Shown here piece by piece: positions 44,380 through 53,468 of a stretch of 64,000 bases of DNA. Both the position numbers and the translations under genes were made by a program. The notes below the pieces were generated by a model, which was not told the DNA's origin, did not search any database, and saw only the letters and a program-made list of their open reading frames with translations. The first letter of the stretch is position 1. Every line of letters begins with the position of its first letter. The stretch is taken from contig NZ_CYGX02000015.1 in the NCBI RefSeq assembly GCF_900019265.1, positions 150-64,149 of the forward strand, written 5' to 3'. Source of the stretch: Paraburkholderia ribeironis (GTDB lineage: Bacteria > Pseudomonadota > Gammaproteobacteria > Burkholderiales > Burkholderiaceae).

Positions 44380-45963
44380 ATGCAACTTACAGGCAACCTG
44401 CTTATTGGCCAGCAATCGGTCGCGGGCTCAAACGGCACGATCCACGCGGTCAACGCATCGACGGGCGCGGCCATCGAACCGGCGTTCGGCGGGGCCACCC
44501 TCGCCGATCTCGACAGCGCGTGTGCGCTTGCGTGGGCTGCGTTCGACTCCTATCGCGAAACCTCACCCGAAGTGCGCGCGAAGTTTCTTGAAACGATCGC
44601 GCAGAACATTCTCGATATTGGCGACGACCTGGTCGAGCGCTGCATGGTCGAAAGCGGCCTGCCGCGAGGACGGCTTGAGGGCGAGCGCGGCCGTACCGTA
44701 GGTCAGCTGCGTATGTTCGCGGATGTCGTGCGCAACGGTGATTACATTGGCGCACGCATCGATCCAGCGCAGCCCGAGCGCAAACCGCTGCCGCGCGTCG
44801 ATCTGCGTTTGCGTCACATCGGCGTGGGTCCGGTCGCCGTTTTCGGAGCAAGCAACTTCCCGCTGGCGTTTTCCGTCGCGGGCGGCGATACCGCTTCGGC
44901 GCTCGCGGCCGGCTGCCCGGTGATAGTCAAGGCGCACTCGGCTCATCCGGGCACGTCGGAGCTGGTCGGCCGCGCGGTGCAGAAGGCCGTGAAAGATTGC
45001 GGCCTGCCCGAAGGCACTTTCTCGCTCCTGTTCGACAGCGGCCGCGACATCGGCCAGGGGCTCGTCAAGGATCATCGCATCAAGGCGGCTGGTTTCACCG
45101 GCTCGCGCGGCGGCGGTACGGCGCTGATGAAACTTGCCGCAGGCCGCCCCGAACCGATTCCCGTCTACGCGGAAATGAGCAGCATTAACCCGGTTCTGCT
45201 GTTTCCAGGCGCGCTCGGGAACCGCACCGAAGGCATCGCGAAGGCCTTCGTACAGTCGCTCGTGCTGGGCGCGGGCCAGTTCTGCACGAACCCGGGCCTC
45301 GTGCTCGCCGTCGATAGTCCGGACCTCGACAGGTTCATTGAAGCGGCGTCGTCTGCGCTCAAGGAAACCGCCGCGCAGACGATGCTGACGCCGGGCATTC
45401 ACAAAGCGTATGAAGCCGCGGTCGAGAAAGCCGGATCGCACGCGGATGTGAAGACGGCCGCACGCGGCGCCGAGGCCAGGGACGATCACCAGGCACAGTC
45501 CGCGCTATTCGCGACGACCGCCGAAGCGTTCCGCAACAACCAGCAGCTGCAGGAAGAGATTTTCGGCGCGTCGGCGCTTGTCGTGCGCTGCCCGGATCTC
45601 GCCTCCATGCTCGAGCTGATCGAATCGATGGAAGGCCAGTTGACGGCAGCCCTGCACATCGACGATTCCGATCACGCTGAAGCCAGGCGCTTCCTGCCCG
45701 CGCTGGAGCGTCGCGCCGGGCGCATCCTGGTGAACGGCTTCGGCACGGGCATCGAAGTCGGCCACGCGATGGTGCACGGTGGCCCGTTCCCGTCGACGGC
45801 AGACGGCCGCTCGACGTCGGTCGGCAGCCTCGCGATTGAACGCTTCCTGCGTCCGGTGAGTTATCAGGATCTGCCTGATGCGCTTCTGCCGGATGCCTTA
45901 AAGGCCGGAAACCCGCTCGGCCTGAACCGTCGCATCAACGGAAAGGTGCAACTGGCTGAATGA
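44380..45963 (+). CDS. Alpha-ketoglutaric semialdehyde dehydrogenase
   Basis: 527 aa aldehyde dehydrogenase of the 2,5-dioxopentanoate type: [51 protein letters not shown], nucleophile [12 protein letters not shown] and the C-terminal [19 protein letters not shown]. It oxidises the semialdehyde to 2-oxoglutarate, the last step of hydroxyproline and several sugar-acid routes. It is the intact paralogue of the frameshifted copy at 14448-16029. Confidence 0.95.
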   Translation: MQLTGNLLIGQQSVAGSNGTIHAVNASTGAAIEPAFGGATLADLDSACALAWAAFDSYRETSPEVRAKFLETIAQNILDIGDDLVERCMVESGLPRGRLEGERGRTVGQLRMFADVVRNGDYIGARIDPAQPERKPLPRVDLRLRHIGVGPVAVFGASNFPLAFSVAGGDTASALAAGCPVIVKAHSAHPGTSELVGRAVQKAVKDCGLPEGTFSLLFDSGRDIGQGLVKDHRIKAAGFTGSRGGGTALMKLAAGRPEPIPVYAEMSSINPVLLFPGALGNRTEGIAKAFVQSLVLGAGQFCTNPGLVLAVDSPDLDRFIEAASSALKETAAQTMLTPGIHKAYEAAVEKAGSHADVKTAARGAEARDDHQAQSALFATTAEAFRNNQQLQEEIFGASALVVRCPDLASMLELIESMEGQLTAALHIDDSDHAEARRFLPALERRAGRILVNGFGTGIEVGHAMVHGGPFPSTADGRSTSVGSLAIERFLRPVSYQDLPDALLPDALKAGNPLGLNRRINGKVQLAE

Positions 45964-46172
45964 GTCCATCCAGTCACAGGACGCTGCCTTGGGCTCCCGG
46001 CGGGACATGGCGCGCGTATCGATCCGATGCGTGCGCGGTGACCGCGCCGCAGCTTGCTGCAGATACGGCGTCCGGCGCCGACGACAGACCGCGTTTTCTG
46101 AAGGTCGAGCGTGCGCCCTGGTCGGCGGTTCCTGGCGTTTCACCGCACGCGTCTCAATTGAAGGGGTGATAT

Positions 46173-46184
46173 AATTTATACAAC
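46173..46184. promoter_or_regulatory. GntR-type operator, site 5 (autoregulatory)
   Basis: AATTTATACAAC matches site 1 (ATTTTATACAAT) at 10 of 12 positions and lies 32 bases upstream of the GntR gene. Confidence 0.5.
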
Positions 46185-46215
46185 TCTCTTCGAGATAGAA
46201 GGACGCATATCCGCC

Positions 46216-46899
46216 ATGAACTCCACTGTCACCAGCTCGCGGCTACAGGCCACGACCGTCGCGGAACAGGCTGCCGACGCGCTACGGCGCAAGATCATCT
46301 CGGGCGAGTTACCGGAGGGCTACCAGCTTAGACAGGATGCGCTCGCCGCCGAGTTCGGCGTCAGTCGCATCCCGGTGCGCGAAGCGCTCGTTCAACTCGA
46401 AGGAGAAGGACTGGTTCGGATCGTCCCTCACAAGGGTGCTGTCGTATCTGAGTTGTCCATCGCCGAAATCAGCGAACTGTTCATGCTGCGCGGGTTGCTT
46501 GAACCCATGCTCCTGAAGAAGTCGGCCCCAAAGCTTACGCCAGCGGATTTCGCGGAACTCGACGCGATCCTCGCTGAATACAAGGAAGAGCTGCACGCCC
46601 AGCACCCCGCGCGATGGGGAGAACTGAACACGCGACTGCACGATTTGCTGATGTCGAGAGCAGAACAGCCGCGCACCCTGTCAATTGTCACCAGTCTGTT
46701 GCAACAGACTGATCGATACACCCGTCTGCAACTGTCTCTGAGTGCGGAGAGTTGTCGGCGTGCAGAGGAAGAACACGGAGAGCTGGTCCGGCTGTGCAAG
46801 ACGGGAGACGTTCGCGCTGCTGCCGCCCTTCTGAAGCGCCACATCGACCACGCTTGCGAAGAACTCGAACAGTTCATCCTGTCGCGAAGGCGCTTATAA
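46216..46899 (+). CDS. GntR-family regulator with FCD domain
   Basis: 227 aa: winged HTH (AADALRRKIISGELPEGYQLRQDALAAEFGVSRIPVREALVQLEGEGLVRI) then an all-helical FCD effector domain (FMLRGLLEPMLLKKSAP, LLQQTDRYTRLQLS, HIDHACEELEQFIL). It sits at the end of the hydroxyproline-type locus; sites 1-5 are its likely targets, probably as a repressor relieved by a pathway acid. Confidence 0.93.
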   Translation: MNSTVTSSRLQATTVAEQAADALRRKIISGELPEGYQLRQDALAAEFGVSRIPVREALVQLEGEGLVRIVPHKGAVVSELSIAEISELFMLRGLLEPMLLKKSAPKLTPADFAELDAILAEYKEELHAQHPARWGELNTRLHDLLMSRAEQPRTLSIVTSLLQQTDRYTRLQLSLSAESCRRAEEEHGELVRLCKTGDVRAAAALLKRHIDHACEELEQFILSRRRL

Positions 46900-47341
46900 G
46901 GCGGCTGCCGCGACCGCGAATGCAGCGAATACCGTGCGAGGCCTCACTCTTTGCCCTGCGCCTCGCGCGATACCCGCCGTTGCTCGCGACGTTCCTCAAT
47001 GATCTTGTCATAGTCAACATCGCCGTTCTGGCTGTTGATATGGTGTGTCCACGCCTTTTCGCACTCCTGATCCAGTAGACAACCCGCAGACTTCGTGCCG
47101 GCCGATCCCGGCTGAACACGTCCTCTGGTCGCGGCACGCTGCACGCGTGGCGGGCCGAAATCCGCTAATCTGTCGTGAGGCCTGCACGCACGGCAGCGAA
47201 CCCGCTGCCCGCGCACGTGGCCGCTACCGGGAGCGCGATGCGTTTCCGGTCTCTTGCACTTGCAAGCGTTCTTCAGTCCGACGGAGCGCACGCGTACATT
47301 GCTCGAGCCCGAAGTCGGCACTACTGTAAGGAGTGACCACG
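46900..47341. other. Spacer without a supported gene
   Basis: About 440 bases. A minus-strand frame ends in a charged stretch that looks protein-like (ECEKAWTHHINSQ followed by DYDKIIEERREQRRVS, about 46944-47090) but has no start codon or ribosome binding site. It may be a decayed small gene. Confidence 0.45.
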
Positions 47342-47815
47342 ATGGCAATCCAAAGCAATGCTCCCCGGCTCGCATCGACCATGCTGGCCGCGGCGTTCGC
47401 GCTCGTTCTGGCAGGCGGCGCAGTGGCGCAGACGGCTGCTCCCATGACCCCCAGCGAGATCCACAGGACCGGCATGCCGCCGACGGAGCAGCAGGGCGAC
47501 GTATCGTTCGTGTCCGGCGGGGTCGGCCGCGACGAGTCGACTGCGCTGCGGCAGGCGCGAAGCCAGTGGCCGCTGTCGCTGCTGTTCACGGGTCCTGGAT
47601 CGGCGTATGTCGCCGACGTCCAGGTGCAGATCGCCAACGCCAGCGGCACGACCGTGCTCGATACTACATCGCACGGGCCGCACATGCTCGTGCGACTGGC
47701 GCCGGGGCGCTATACGGTTAACGCCACCTACAGCGGCGTTTCGAGGAAGCAGACTGTGAACGTGCGCGGCAATGGCAGCGCGCGCGCGACGTTCTCGTTT
47801 CCCGTCAGCCACTGA
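47342..47815 (+). CDS. Exported hypothetical protein with carboxypeptidase-regulatory-like fold
   Basis: 157 aa from ATG 47342 with AAGGAG nine bases upstream; GTG 47333 is an alternative. The signal peptide ends near GGAVAQTA. The C-terminal half (VQVQIANASGTTVLDTTSHGPHMLVRLAPGRYTVNATYSGVSRKQTVNV) looks like a small beta-sandwich of the CarboxypepD-regulatory type. Likely periplasmic; function unknown. Confidence 0.8.
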   Translation: MAIQSNAPRLASTMLAAAFALVLAGGAVAQTAAPMTPSEIHRTGMPPTEQQGDVSFVSGGVGRDESTALRQARSQWPLSLLFTGPGSAYVADVQVQIANASGTTVLDTTSHGPHMLVRLAPGRYTVNATYSGVSRKQTVNVRGNGSARATFSFPVSH

Positions 47816-48464
47816 GCGCGGCTTGCGCGGCGCCGCGCCGCAGTTGGCGCGCGCCACGCATACGCGCGCAACGCAAATTCCACACCCGAACGCAACTCAC
47901 GTGGCAATCGGCATAGCGCGAATTGCCATTCCTCCATACTGCCGGACTTATTTTCCAGGTCGCATTTATCGCTGAACAACGAACCCGCACATTGGGTTAG
48001 AGTTCGGCCGAATTCTTGTGCTTGCCCATTCTTTCCTTCAACCATGACACCGCTTCGTCGACCATCGGATGATGGCGATGTGTGTTCCAGACCAGCGCCG
48101 CCGTGACGATCATCACTTTTTCCTTCAACGGCCGGACGACGACATTCTCCGGTGCCAGCTTGCGCATTGCCGAAGGCACCAGCGCCACACCCTGGCCGCA
48201 ACCGACATAGGCGATCTGCGAGGTCACCGAACGCACTTCGTGCGTGACGCGCGGCCCCCAATACCACGCTGCGCAAGTCCGTGACGGCCACCCAGCGCTC
48301 CGGGAACGCGCAATGCTAGTCGAGAATGAGCCACTTGTGCGAGACAGCATGCCTGCGTGCGTCCACATGTCGAGCGGCGCCACAGGAGTCGAGCTAATGA
48401 TCAGCGCAAACCTGTTCGCAACGCGCAGCACCCCTGAAAATGGACAGCCAGCGGAGAACACCGC
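47816..48464. other. Spacer containing a decayed LysR gene
   Basis: About 650 bases between the exported protein and pqiA. Most of 47997-48345 is a LysR remnant; the rest has no supported feature. Confidence 0.65.
47997..48345 (-). pseudogene. LysR-family regulator remnant (C-terminal part)
   Basis: From about 48251 down to the stop at 47997 the frame encodes a LysR effector-domain end (EVRSVTSQIAYVGCGQG, VALVPSAMRKLAPENVVVRP, HPMVDEAVSWLKERM). Upstream similarity continues in another frame (FPERWVAVTDLRSVVLG) and meets a TAG at 48316-48318. No HTH-coding part is found. The gene is truncated and frameshifted. Confidence 0.65.
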
Positions 48465-49670
48465 ATGACCATCGGTTGCCCGGAATGCGGCGCGCTCGAG
48501 GACATCCCCCCGCTCACCGCGCGTAGCTACGCGCGCTGCCGAACCTGCCACTATCCGCTCGAGCGACGCAGCGGCCGAAGTCTGAGCGCGGCGCTAGCCT
48601 GCACGACGGCAACCTTCGTGCTGCTGTTTCCAGCCAATCTGGCGCCGCTCATGTCGGTCCACATGCTGGGCGCCGAGCGGTCGTCATTCCTCTCGTCAGG
48701 CATCGTGGCAATCTGGAACGACGGCTGGGTCATTCTTGCACTGTTGCTCGGCATGTTCGGTATCGTCCTGCCATTCGTCCGCTTCGGGGGCCTCCTCGTC
48801 GTCCTCGGCGCGGTTCGGCTCGGCTGCCGTGCCAGGGGAATCGGCGCCCTGTTCCGCTGGATGACCTGGCTCGATATCTGGACAATGCCCGATGTGTATC
48901 TCGTCGGCTGCTTCGTCGGTTACGCACGCGTGACGCAGAATCTGACCGGCACGATTGGTCCGGGCGGCTATTGTTTCATCGCCGCGGCGCTGCTGTCGAT
49001 GCTCACGCGCGCATCGCTGGATCGAAGAACCGTCTGGCGCGCGATCGCCGCTGAAAAAGAACTGCCGAAAGGCGAAGCCTCGCTGTCCTGTCAGGTGTGC
49101 GATATGGTCGAGCCGATTTCGCATGAGGGGCTTGCCTGCCCTCGCTGCGGACTCACGCTGCGCGCACGCAAAACGGACGCCGTCGTGCGCGCGGCTGCGC
49201 TGTCGCTCGGGGCGCTCATTCTGACGATACCGGCGAACTTCTATGCGATGACCATTTCAACGCAACTCGGCCGGGACCAGTCTCATCGAATCATTGACGG
49301 CGTCTACCAGCTGTTTCACCTGGGCCTCTGGCAACTCGGCATTCTCATCATCTGCACGAGCATCGTTATTCCGGTTGCAAAGATTCTCGGCATGGCGTGG
49401 TTCATCGCCTCCGTCTGGGGTCGTTCACGCAAACATCTGCGGATCAAGGCACATCTCTATCGCTGGATCGACGAACTGGGTCGATGGTCGTACGTCGACG
49501 TCTTTACCATCGCTGCCTTCGTGCCGCTGATCCACTTCGACGGCATGGCCTCGGCCAAACCCGCAATCGGCGCGACGGCGTTCGCGCTCGTCATCTTTCT
49601 GACGATGGCCGCTTCGCGCGCATTCGATCCACGGCTGATGTGGGACGTCCACATGCGGAGAAAGCCATGA
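48465..49670 (+). CDS. pqiA: Paraquat-inducible protein A
   Basis: 401 aa inner-membrane protein with two PqiA modules. Each starts with a zinc-ribbon-like Cys pattern (CPECGALEDIPPLTARSYARCRTC; CQVCDMVEPISHEGLACPRC) followed by about four membrane segments (TTATFVLLFPANLAPLMSV; LILTIPANFYAMTIS). It is the membrane part of the PqiABC lipid-transport system. Its stop overlaps the pqiB ATG (ATGA). Confidence 0.93.
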   Translation: MTIGCPECGALEDIPPLTARSYARCRTCHYPLERRSGRSLSAALACTTATFVLLFPANLAPLMSVHMLGAERSSFLSSGIVAIWNDGWVILALLLGMFGIVLPFVRFGGLLVVLGAVRLGCRARGIGALFRWMTWLDIWTMPDVYLVGCFVGYARVTQNLTGTIGPGGYCFIAAALLSMLTRASLDRRTVWRAIAAEKELPKGEASLSCQVCDMVEPISHEGLACPRCGLTLRARKTDAVVRAAALSLGALILTIPANFYAMTISTQLGRDQSHRIIDGVYQLFHLGLWQLGILIICTSIVIPVAKILGMAWFIASVWGRSRKHLRIKAHLYRWIDELGRWSYVDVFTIAAFVPLIHFDGMASAKPAIGATAFALVIFLTMAASRAFDPRLMWDVHMRRKP

Positions 49671-50962
49671 GCGGCACGCGTTCCCGACGCTCGCAAGCCG
49701 AGGTGCGACGCAGCGCGTGGCCAGGCTGGATCTGGGCGGTGCCGATCGCTGCATTCGGCGTGGCGGGATGGCTTGGCATCCGCGCGTTGCTTCATCAGGG
49801 CGAGACGGTTACGGTTACATTCGACAACGCTTACGGAATGAAGCCCGGCGATACGCACGTCACCCTGCGCGGCGTGAAGGTGGGCTCTGTCTCGGACATT
49901 GCGCTCGCGCCCGATGGGCAGCATGTGCAAGCGAAGCTCGATATAGATCGCGCCGAGAAAAAATATCTGCGCAGTAGTACGAAGTTCTTCCTGCGTGGCG
50001 CACAAATGGACCTCAGCGATCCATCATCGATCAAAGGGCTACTGTCCGGCCCCGAGATAGTCATGGAGCCAGGGCCCGGCGAGCCCGCGTCCCGCTTCGA
50101 CGGAGTCGATCGCCGGCCTGCGCTCACGCCTGGGCACGGCCCGATTGTCACCTATCTCCTGCGATTCGAAGGCGCCGTTGGCGAACTCAAGAATGGCGCC
50201 GATGTGCAATTGCGCGGCTTCGACGTGGGCACCGTCACCAGCGTGCGCCTGAACTACGATGCCGGCACGGGCGCGCTAAGCACGCCTGTGCAGATTGCGC
50301 TCGACCCGTCGCAGCTCGGCATCGTTGGCGTTGCGCCGCCGGCAAACGGCAACTGGCGCCCGCTCGTCGATAGCATGCTCGAGCACCTCGTTGCCGAAGG
50401 GTTGCGTGCACGCCTGTCGCAGGACCCGCCGTTGGTGGGGCCTCGCAAGATCAACCTCGACTTCGTGAAAGGCGCGCCGGGTACGACGCTCGCCACCGCA
50501 AACGGCATACCCGTGATTCCAAGTGTCGCTTCCGCGGATCTCGACACAACCATGTCCAAAGCCAACGAAGTGATCGCGAAGATCGACGACCTTCCGATCA
50601 AGGAAACGGGAGAACAAGTCCGCAGTATCGCGGCGCATGTCAACGCGCTCAGTTCTTCGCCACAGATCCGGGACGGCCTGACGCATATCGACCAGGCCGT
50701 TGCGCAGATCGATCGTACGTTGCAGCAGGTATCGCCGCAGATCGGCCCGCTCGTCGCGCAACTACGCGAGACGGCGAACGCGGCCGATCGCACCGTCGCC
50801 GCGGCCAATCGTACGCTTGGCGCCGATGCGTCGAGCCAGAACGATCTGCCTGCTGCGCTGCGCGAGCTGACCGACACGGCGCGTTCGGTTCGGGCGCTGG
50901 CCGACTATCTCGATCGTCATCCCGAGGCGCTCGTTCGTGGCAGGCAGAAGGAGACTCAATGA
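49667..50962 (+). CDS. pqiB: MCE-domain protein PqiB, short form
   Basis: 431 aa from ATG 49667. One N-terminal membrane segment (WIWAVPIAAFGVAGWLGIRAL), then two MCE modules (VTVTFDNAYGMKPGDTHVTLRGVKVGSVS; YLLRFEGAVGELKNGADVQLRGFDVGTV), then a helical C-terminal region. E. coli PqiB is about 546 aa with three MCE domains, so this form is shorter. It should form a periplasmic tube linking the membranes for lipid traffic. Confidence 0.9.
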   Translation: MSGTRSRRSQAEVRRSAWPGWIWAVPIAAFGVAGWLGIRALLHQGETVTVTFDNAYGMKPGDTHVTLRGVKVGSVSDIALAPDGQHVQAKLDIDRAEKKYLRSSTKFFLRGAQMDLSDPSSIKGLLSGPEIVMEPGPGEPASRFDGVDRRPALTPGHGPIVTYLLRFEGAVGELKNGADVQLRGFDVGTVTSVRLNYDAGTGALSTPVQIALDPSQLGIVGVAPPANGNWRPLVDSMLEHLVAEGLRARLSQDPPLVGPRKINLDFVKGAPGTTLATANGIPVIPSVASADLDTTMSKANEVIAKIDDLPIKETGEQVRSIAAHVNALSSSPQIRDGLTHIDQAVAQIDRTLQQVSPQIGPLVAQLRETANAADRTVAAANRTLGADASSQNDLPAALRELTDTARSVRALADYLDRHPEALVRGRQKETQ

Positions 50963-51618
50963 TGCGCAGCCTCGGACTCCCCGCCCGACGCACCGCCGCG
51001 TCACCCTTGGCGGCATGCTTCGCGGCATGCTTCGCGGCAAGCGTAAGGACGGCGGCGCTTTTCGTATTCGCCGCCGGGACGACCATCGCGGGATGCGGAC
51101 ATAGCATGCCAACACGCTATGTCACGTTGAACGCGACACCCGCTGACGCGCCATTTGCAACGGCTCCGATCAAACCCGTTCAACTGACCGCCGTACATAT
51201 TCCGACCGTGCTAGATCGGCCTGAAGTGGTCACGCTAGCGTCACAGAACCGTCTAACCATCGACGATAGCGATCGGTGGGGCGCTCCGCTCGCACAGATA
51301 ATGCGCAGCACGCTTGCCCAGGATTTGATGACGCGATTGCCGGCAGGCTCGTTTGTTTTTCCAGATGCGCCCTCCCCACCCGACACACGGACGCTGGTCG
51401 TCACCGTGCTGGACAGCGAAGCCGACGCCAGCGGAACGCTGACCATGCAAGTGGGCTGGACGCTGTTGTCGGGACAACCAGGCCATGCGACGCTGCGGCA
51501 ACAGATGACGCTCAGATCCGCACTCGCGGGACACGACGCAGCGGCGCAAGCCGCTGCGCTAAGCCGCATTCTCGGCGAGCTGGCCGACCGCATTGCCGCG
51601 TCGATCGTTGCGCACTGA
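50959..51618 (+). CDS. pqiC: PqiC-like outer-membrane lipoprotein
   Basis: 219 aa. The ATG overlaps the pqiB stop. A long N-terminus carries two near-identical ACFA units from a 12-base DNA repeat (51013-51036), then a signal core and a lipobox-like TTIAGC. The mature region has RYVTLNATPAD, HIPTVLDRPEVVT and NRLTIDDSDRWGAPL, typical of the ABC-transport auxiliary (PqiC/YmbA) fold. Confidence 0.9.
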   Translation: MMRSLGLPARRTAASPLAACFAACFAASVRTAALFVFAAGTTIAGCGHSMPTRYVTLNATPADAPFATAPIKPVQLTAVHIPTVLDRPEVVTLASQNRLTIDDSDRWGAPLAQIMRSTLAQDLMTRLPAGSFVFPDAPSPPDTRTLVVTVLDSEADASGTLTMQVGWTLLSGQPGHATLRQQMTLRSALAGHDAAAQAAALSRILGELADRIAASIVAH

Positions 51619-51812
51619 CGACGATCCAGGTGGCGAGGAGGTAGTGCGCCGCCACGCGCCAGAATCGTGCGCTGGAGACCGACGAACTGAAACGCGTGCT
51701 GTTTGCGATTTCGTTGCGGCGCTTTCGCAATACCATCAGCCAGATGCCGTGACGGTGCGCGTACCCGTCGGGGCTTTTATCCGAAGGATGCCGCCTGCGC
51801 CATCACCAGCCA

Positions 51813-52001
51813 TCACCGGCAGCCTATTGCGCACCCCAGCAAGCCGAACACGCTGACAATACCAACGCCCGCACCGAGCCCGAACGTTTCGAGCGACGTA
51901 GCGCAGCCCTGCAACCCGCAGGCGCATGCCAGCGTGGCGGCCAGTAGCAGACCCCGGACCCGGTTGCGGACGAGCGGCCTATGTCGACTGCGATGCATCA
52001 T
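51813..52001 (-). CDS. Small predicted lipoprotein
   Basis: 62 aa from ATG 52001 (GGGGGAG just upstream; a second ATG follows at once). Signal sequence with positive N-terminus RSRHRPLVRNRVRG, hydrophobic LLLAATLACACG and lipobox LQGC. The short mature part (ATSLETFGLGAGVGIVSVFGLLGCAIGCR) is Gly-rich and hydrophobic. No known function. Confidence 0.7.
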   Translation of the reverse strand: MMHRSRHRPLVRNRVRGLLLAATLACACGLQGCATSLETFGLGAGVGIVSVFGLLGCAIGCR

Positions 52002-52350
52002 GTCTCCCCCTTCCGAGGCGGTTGTACTGAGCGGTTGTACTGAGCGGTTGTACTGAGCGGTTGTACTGAGCGAGTGCCCCGAGCCCGGGCGAATTCGCCG
52101 CAGCGAGTGTAGCCAGCGCACCCCGGCGCGCAACCGCCGAATACAGGGCGAAAAGACGCAGCCGCTTACCAAAGCTTGCACGCGGTAGTCAGTATCCCGT
52201 TCGGGTCCGTGCGCCAACGCACGGCAATTCACCACGAATGCCGGTTCTCCCACATACTTGAAACCGGTTGCTTGTCATCCTGATGTTTCGGGCGTTTGTT
52301 GCGGCTGTTTGTTGCAGGCGTTTGTTTCAGGCATTTGTAGGGAGATCGCC
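52002..52350. other. Spacer with the 13-bp tandem repeat
   Basis: About 350 bases upstream of both the small lipoprotein (minus) and the small gene at 52351 (plus). It carries the repeat at 52018-52069; otherwise nothing is supported. Confidence 0.6.
52018..52069. repeat. Four tandem copies of a 13-bp repeat
   Basis: GCGGTTGTACTGA is repeated four times without change, starting 17 bases upstream of the lipoprotein start codon. The array lies in the 5' leader or promoter of that gene, so copy-number change could alter its expression. Confidence 0.9.
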
Positions 52351-52629
52351 ATGTCGATCTATGTCGATGAGGGGTTCCGCCCCTGTGTGACGGAATGCGC
52401 GACGGTCGCTTTCCGGGTGTGCTGTGACGATCGTGCGCAAGTCTTCGAGGTCAGCGCCGAGGCGCTCATAGCGTTTTGCGGCGCGGCAAGCAGGCGCAAG
52501 CGCGATCTGCTCGTCGCATTCGAAGACGCGCAGCAGGAGATCCTGACGGTTGCCGCGCAAAAGTGGACCTTCAGACCCACCGAGCCCGTGCGGCTCGGCC
52601 TCGACGAATTCCGAATGATCAGACATTAG
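52351..52629 (+). CDS. Small hypothetical protein (possibly DUF1488-like)
   Basis: 92 aa from ATG 52351 (GTAGGGAG upstream). Soluble, no signal peptide. The segment VFEVSAEALIAFCGAASRRKRDLLVAFEDAQQEILTVAAQKW recalls DUF1488-type proteins, but the match is from memory and weak. It is followed by the PhnD-like gene 19 bases later. Confidence 0.7.
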   Translation: MSIYVDEGFRPCVTECATVAFRVCCDDRAQVFEVSAEALIAFCGAASRRKRDLLVAFEDAQQEILTVAAQKWTFRPTEPVRLGLDEFRMIRH

Positions 52630-52647
52630 GTATGCCAGAATGCAGTC

Positions 52648-53439
52648 ATGACCTGGATCGCCGCCCTGCCGATGTACAACGTCACCCCCGCGCTCGACCT
52701 CGAGTGGCGCGCGTGGCTGGTCGACGTGCTGCGCAGGGTCAAGCCGGCATGCCGCGTCGTCGAGCCGGACGAGGAGTTGCATGGCTTCTGGCGCCGCCCC
52801 AACCTGCTGCTTTCGCAGGCGTGCGGCTATCCGCTGATGCACGGCCTGCATGAGCAGGTTCAACTGATCGCGACGCCGCGCTTCGACGCGCCAGGCTGCG
52901 AAGGCGCGCACTATTCGAGCGTGCTGGTGACGCGGGCAGACGCGCAATTCGATACGCTCGCGGCCTGCCGTGGCGCACGCGCCGCCTACAATCAGGACGA
53001 CTCCAATAGCGGCATGAACGTGTTTCGTCACGCGGTCGCGCCGCACTCGCGCGCTGGCATGTTTTTCAGCGCGGTACTGCGCACCGGTTCGCATCTCGGC
53101 TCGTTGCGCGCGGTGGCGGACGGCCGCGCGGACATCGCCGCAGTGGATTGCGTGACCTTCGCTTTCGTGTGCGACGCATTACCGGAACTGGCGCGCAAGG
53201 TTCGCCCCATCGGCATGACGGCGACCTCCCCCGGCTTGCCGCTGATCGCGTCGGACACCGTGCCGCCCGCGACGATCGAAGCGCTGCGCGACGCGCTGAA
53301 CGAAACCCTCGAAATCCAGCCCGAGCGCGCCAAACGGCTGCGTTTGCAGGGCTTTTCGGTTCTGTCGCTGGCGGACTACGACCGGATCGGGCAGCTCGAG
53401 GACGAGGCGCGCGCTGCCGGCTATACGCACCTCGCCTGA
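52648..53439 (+). CDS. PhnD/phosphonate-type substrate-binding protein without signal peptide
   Basis: 263 aa. Similar to PhnD/TauA-like binding proteins in LRAVADGRADIAAVDCVTFAFV, the YNQDDSNSGMNVFRHAVAP region and the C-terminal ATIEALRDALNETLE. There is no N-terminal signal peptide (MTWIAALPMYNVTP) and no permease or ATPase nearby, so a cytoplasmic sensing or binding role is possible. Confidence 0.8.
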   Translation: MTWIAALPMYNVTPALDLEWRAWLVDVLRRVKPACRVVEPDEELHGFWRRPNLLLSQACGYPLMHGLHEQVQLIATPRFDAPGCEGAHYSSVLVTRADAQFDTLAACRGARAAYNQDDSNSGMNVFRHAVAPHSRAGMFFSAVLRTGSHLGSLRAVADGRADIAAVDCVTFAFVCDALPELARKVRPIGMTATSPGLPLIASDTVPPATIEALRDALNETLEIQPERAKRLRLQGFSVLSLADYDRIGQLEDEARAAGYTHLA

Positions 53440-53468
53440 GCCTCGACCTTACTGCGCGTCCAGCACCC

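Noticed and set aside
46874..47137. Minus-strand 87-codon frame after the GntR gene
   Set aside because: Overlaps the GntR gene end, is Arg-rich without family features, and has no ribosome binding site.
51013..51036. 12-bp repeat CATGCTTCGCGG in the pqiC signal region
   Set aside because: Only two copies inside a coding signal sequence; minor and not independently informative.
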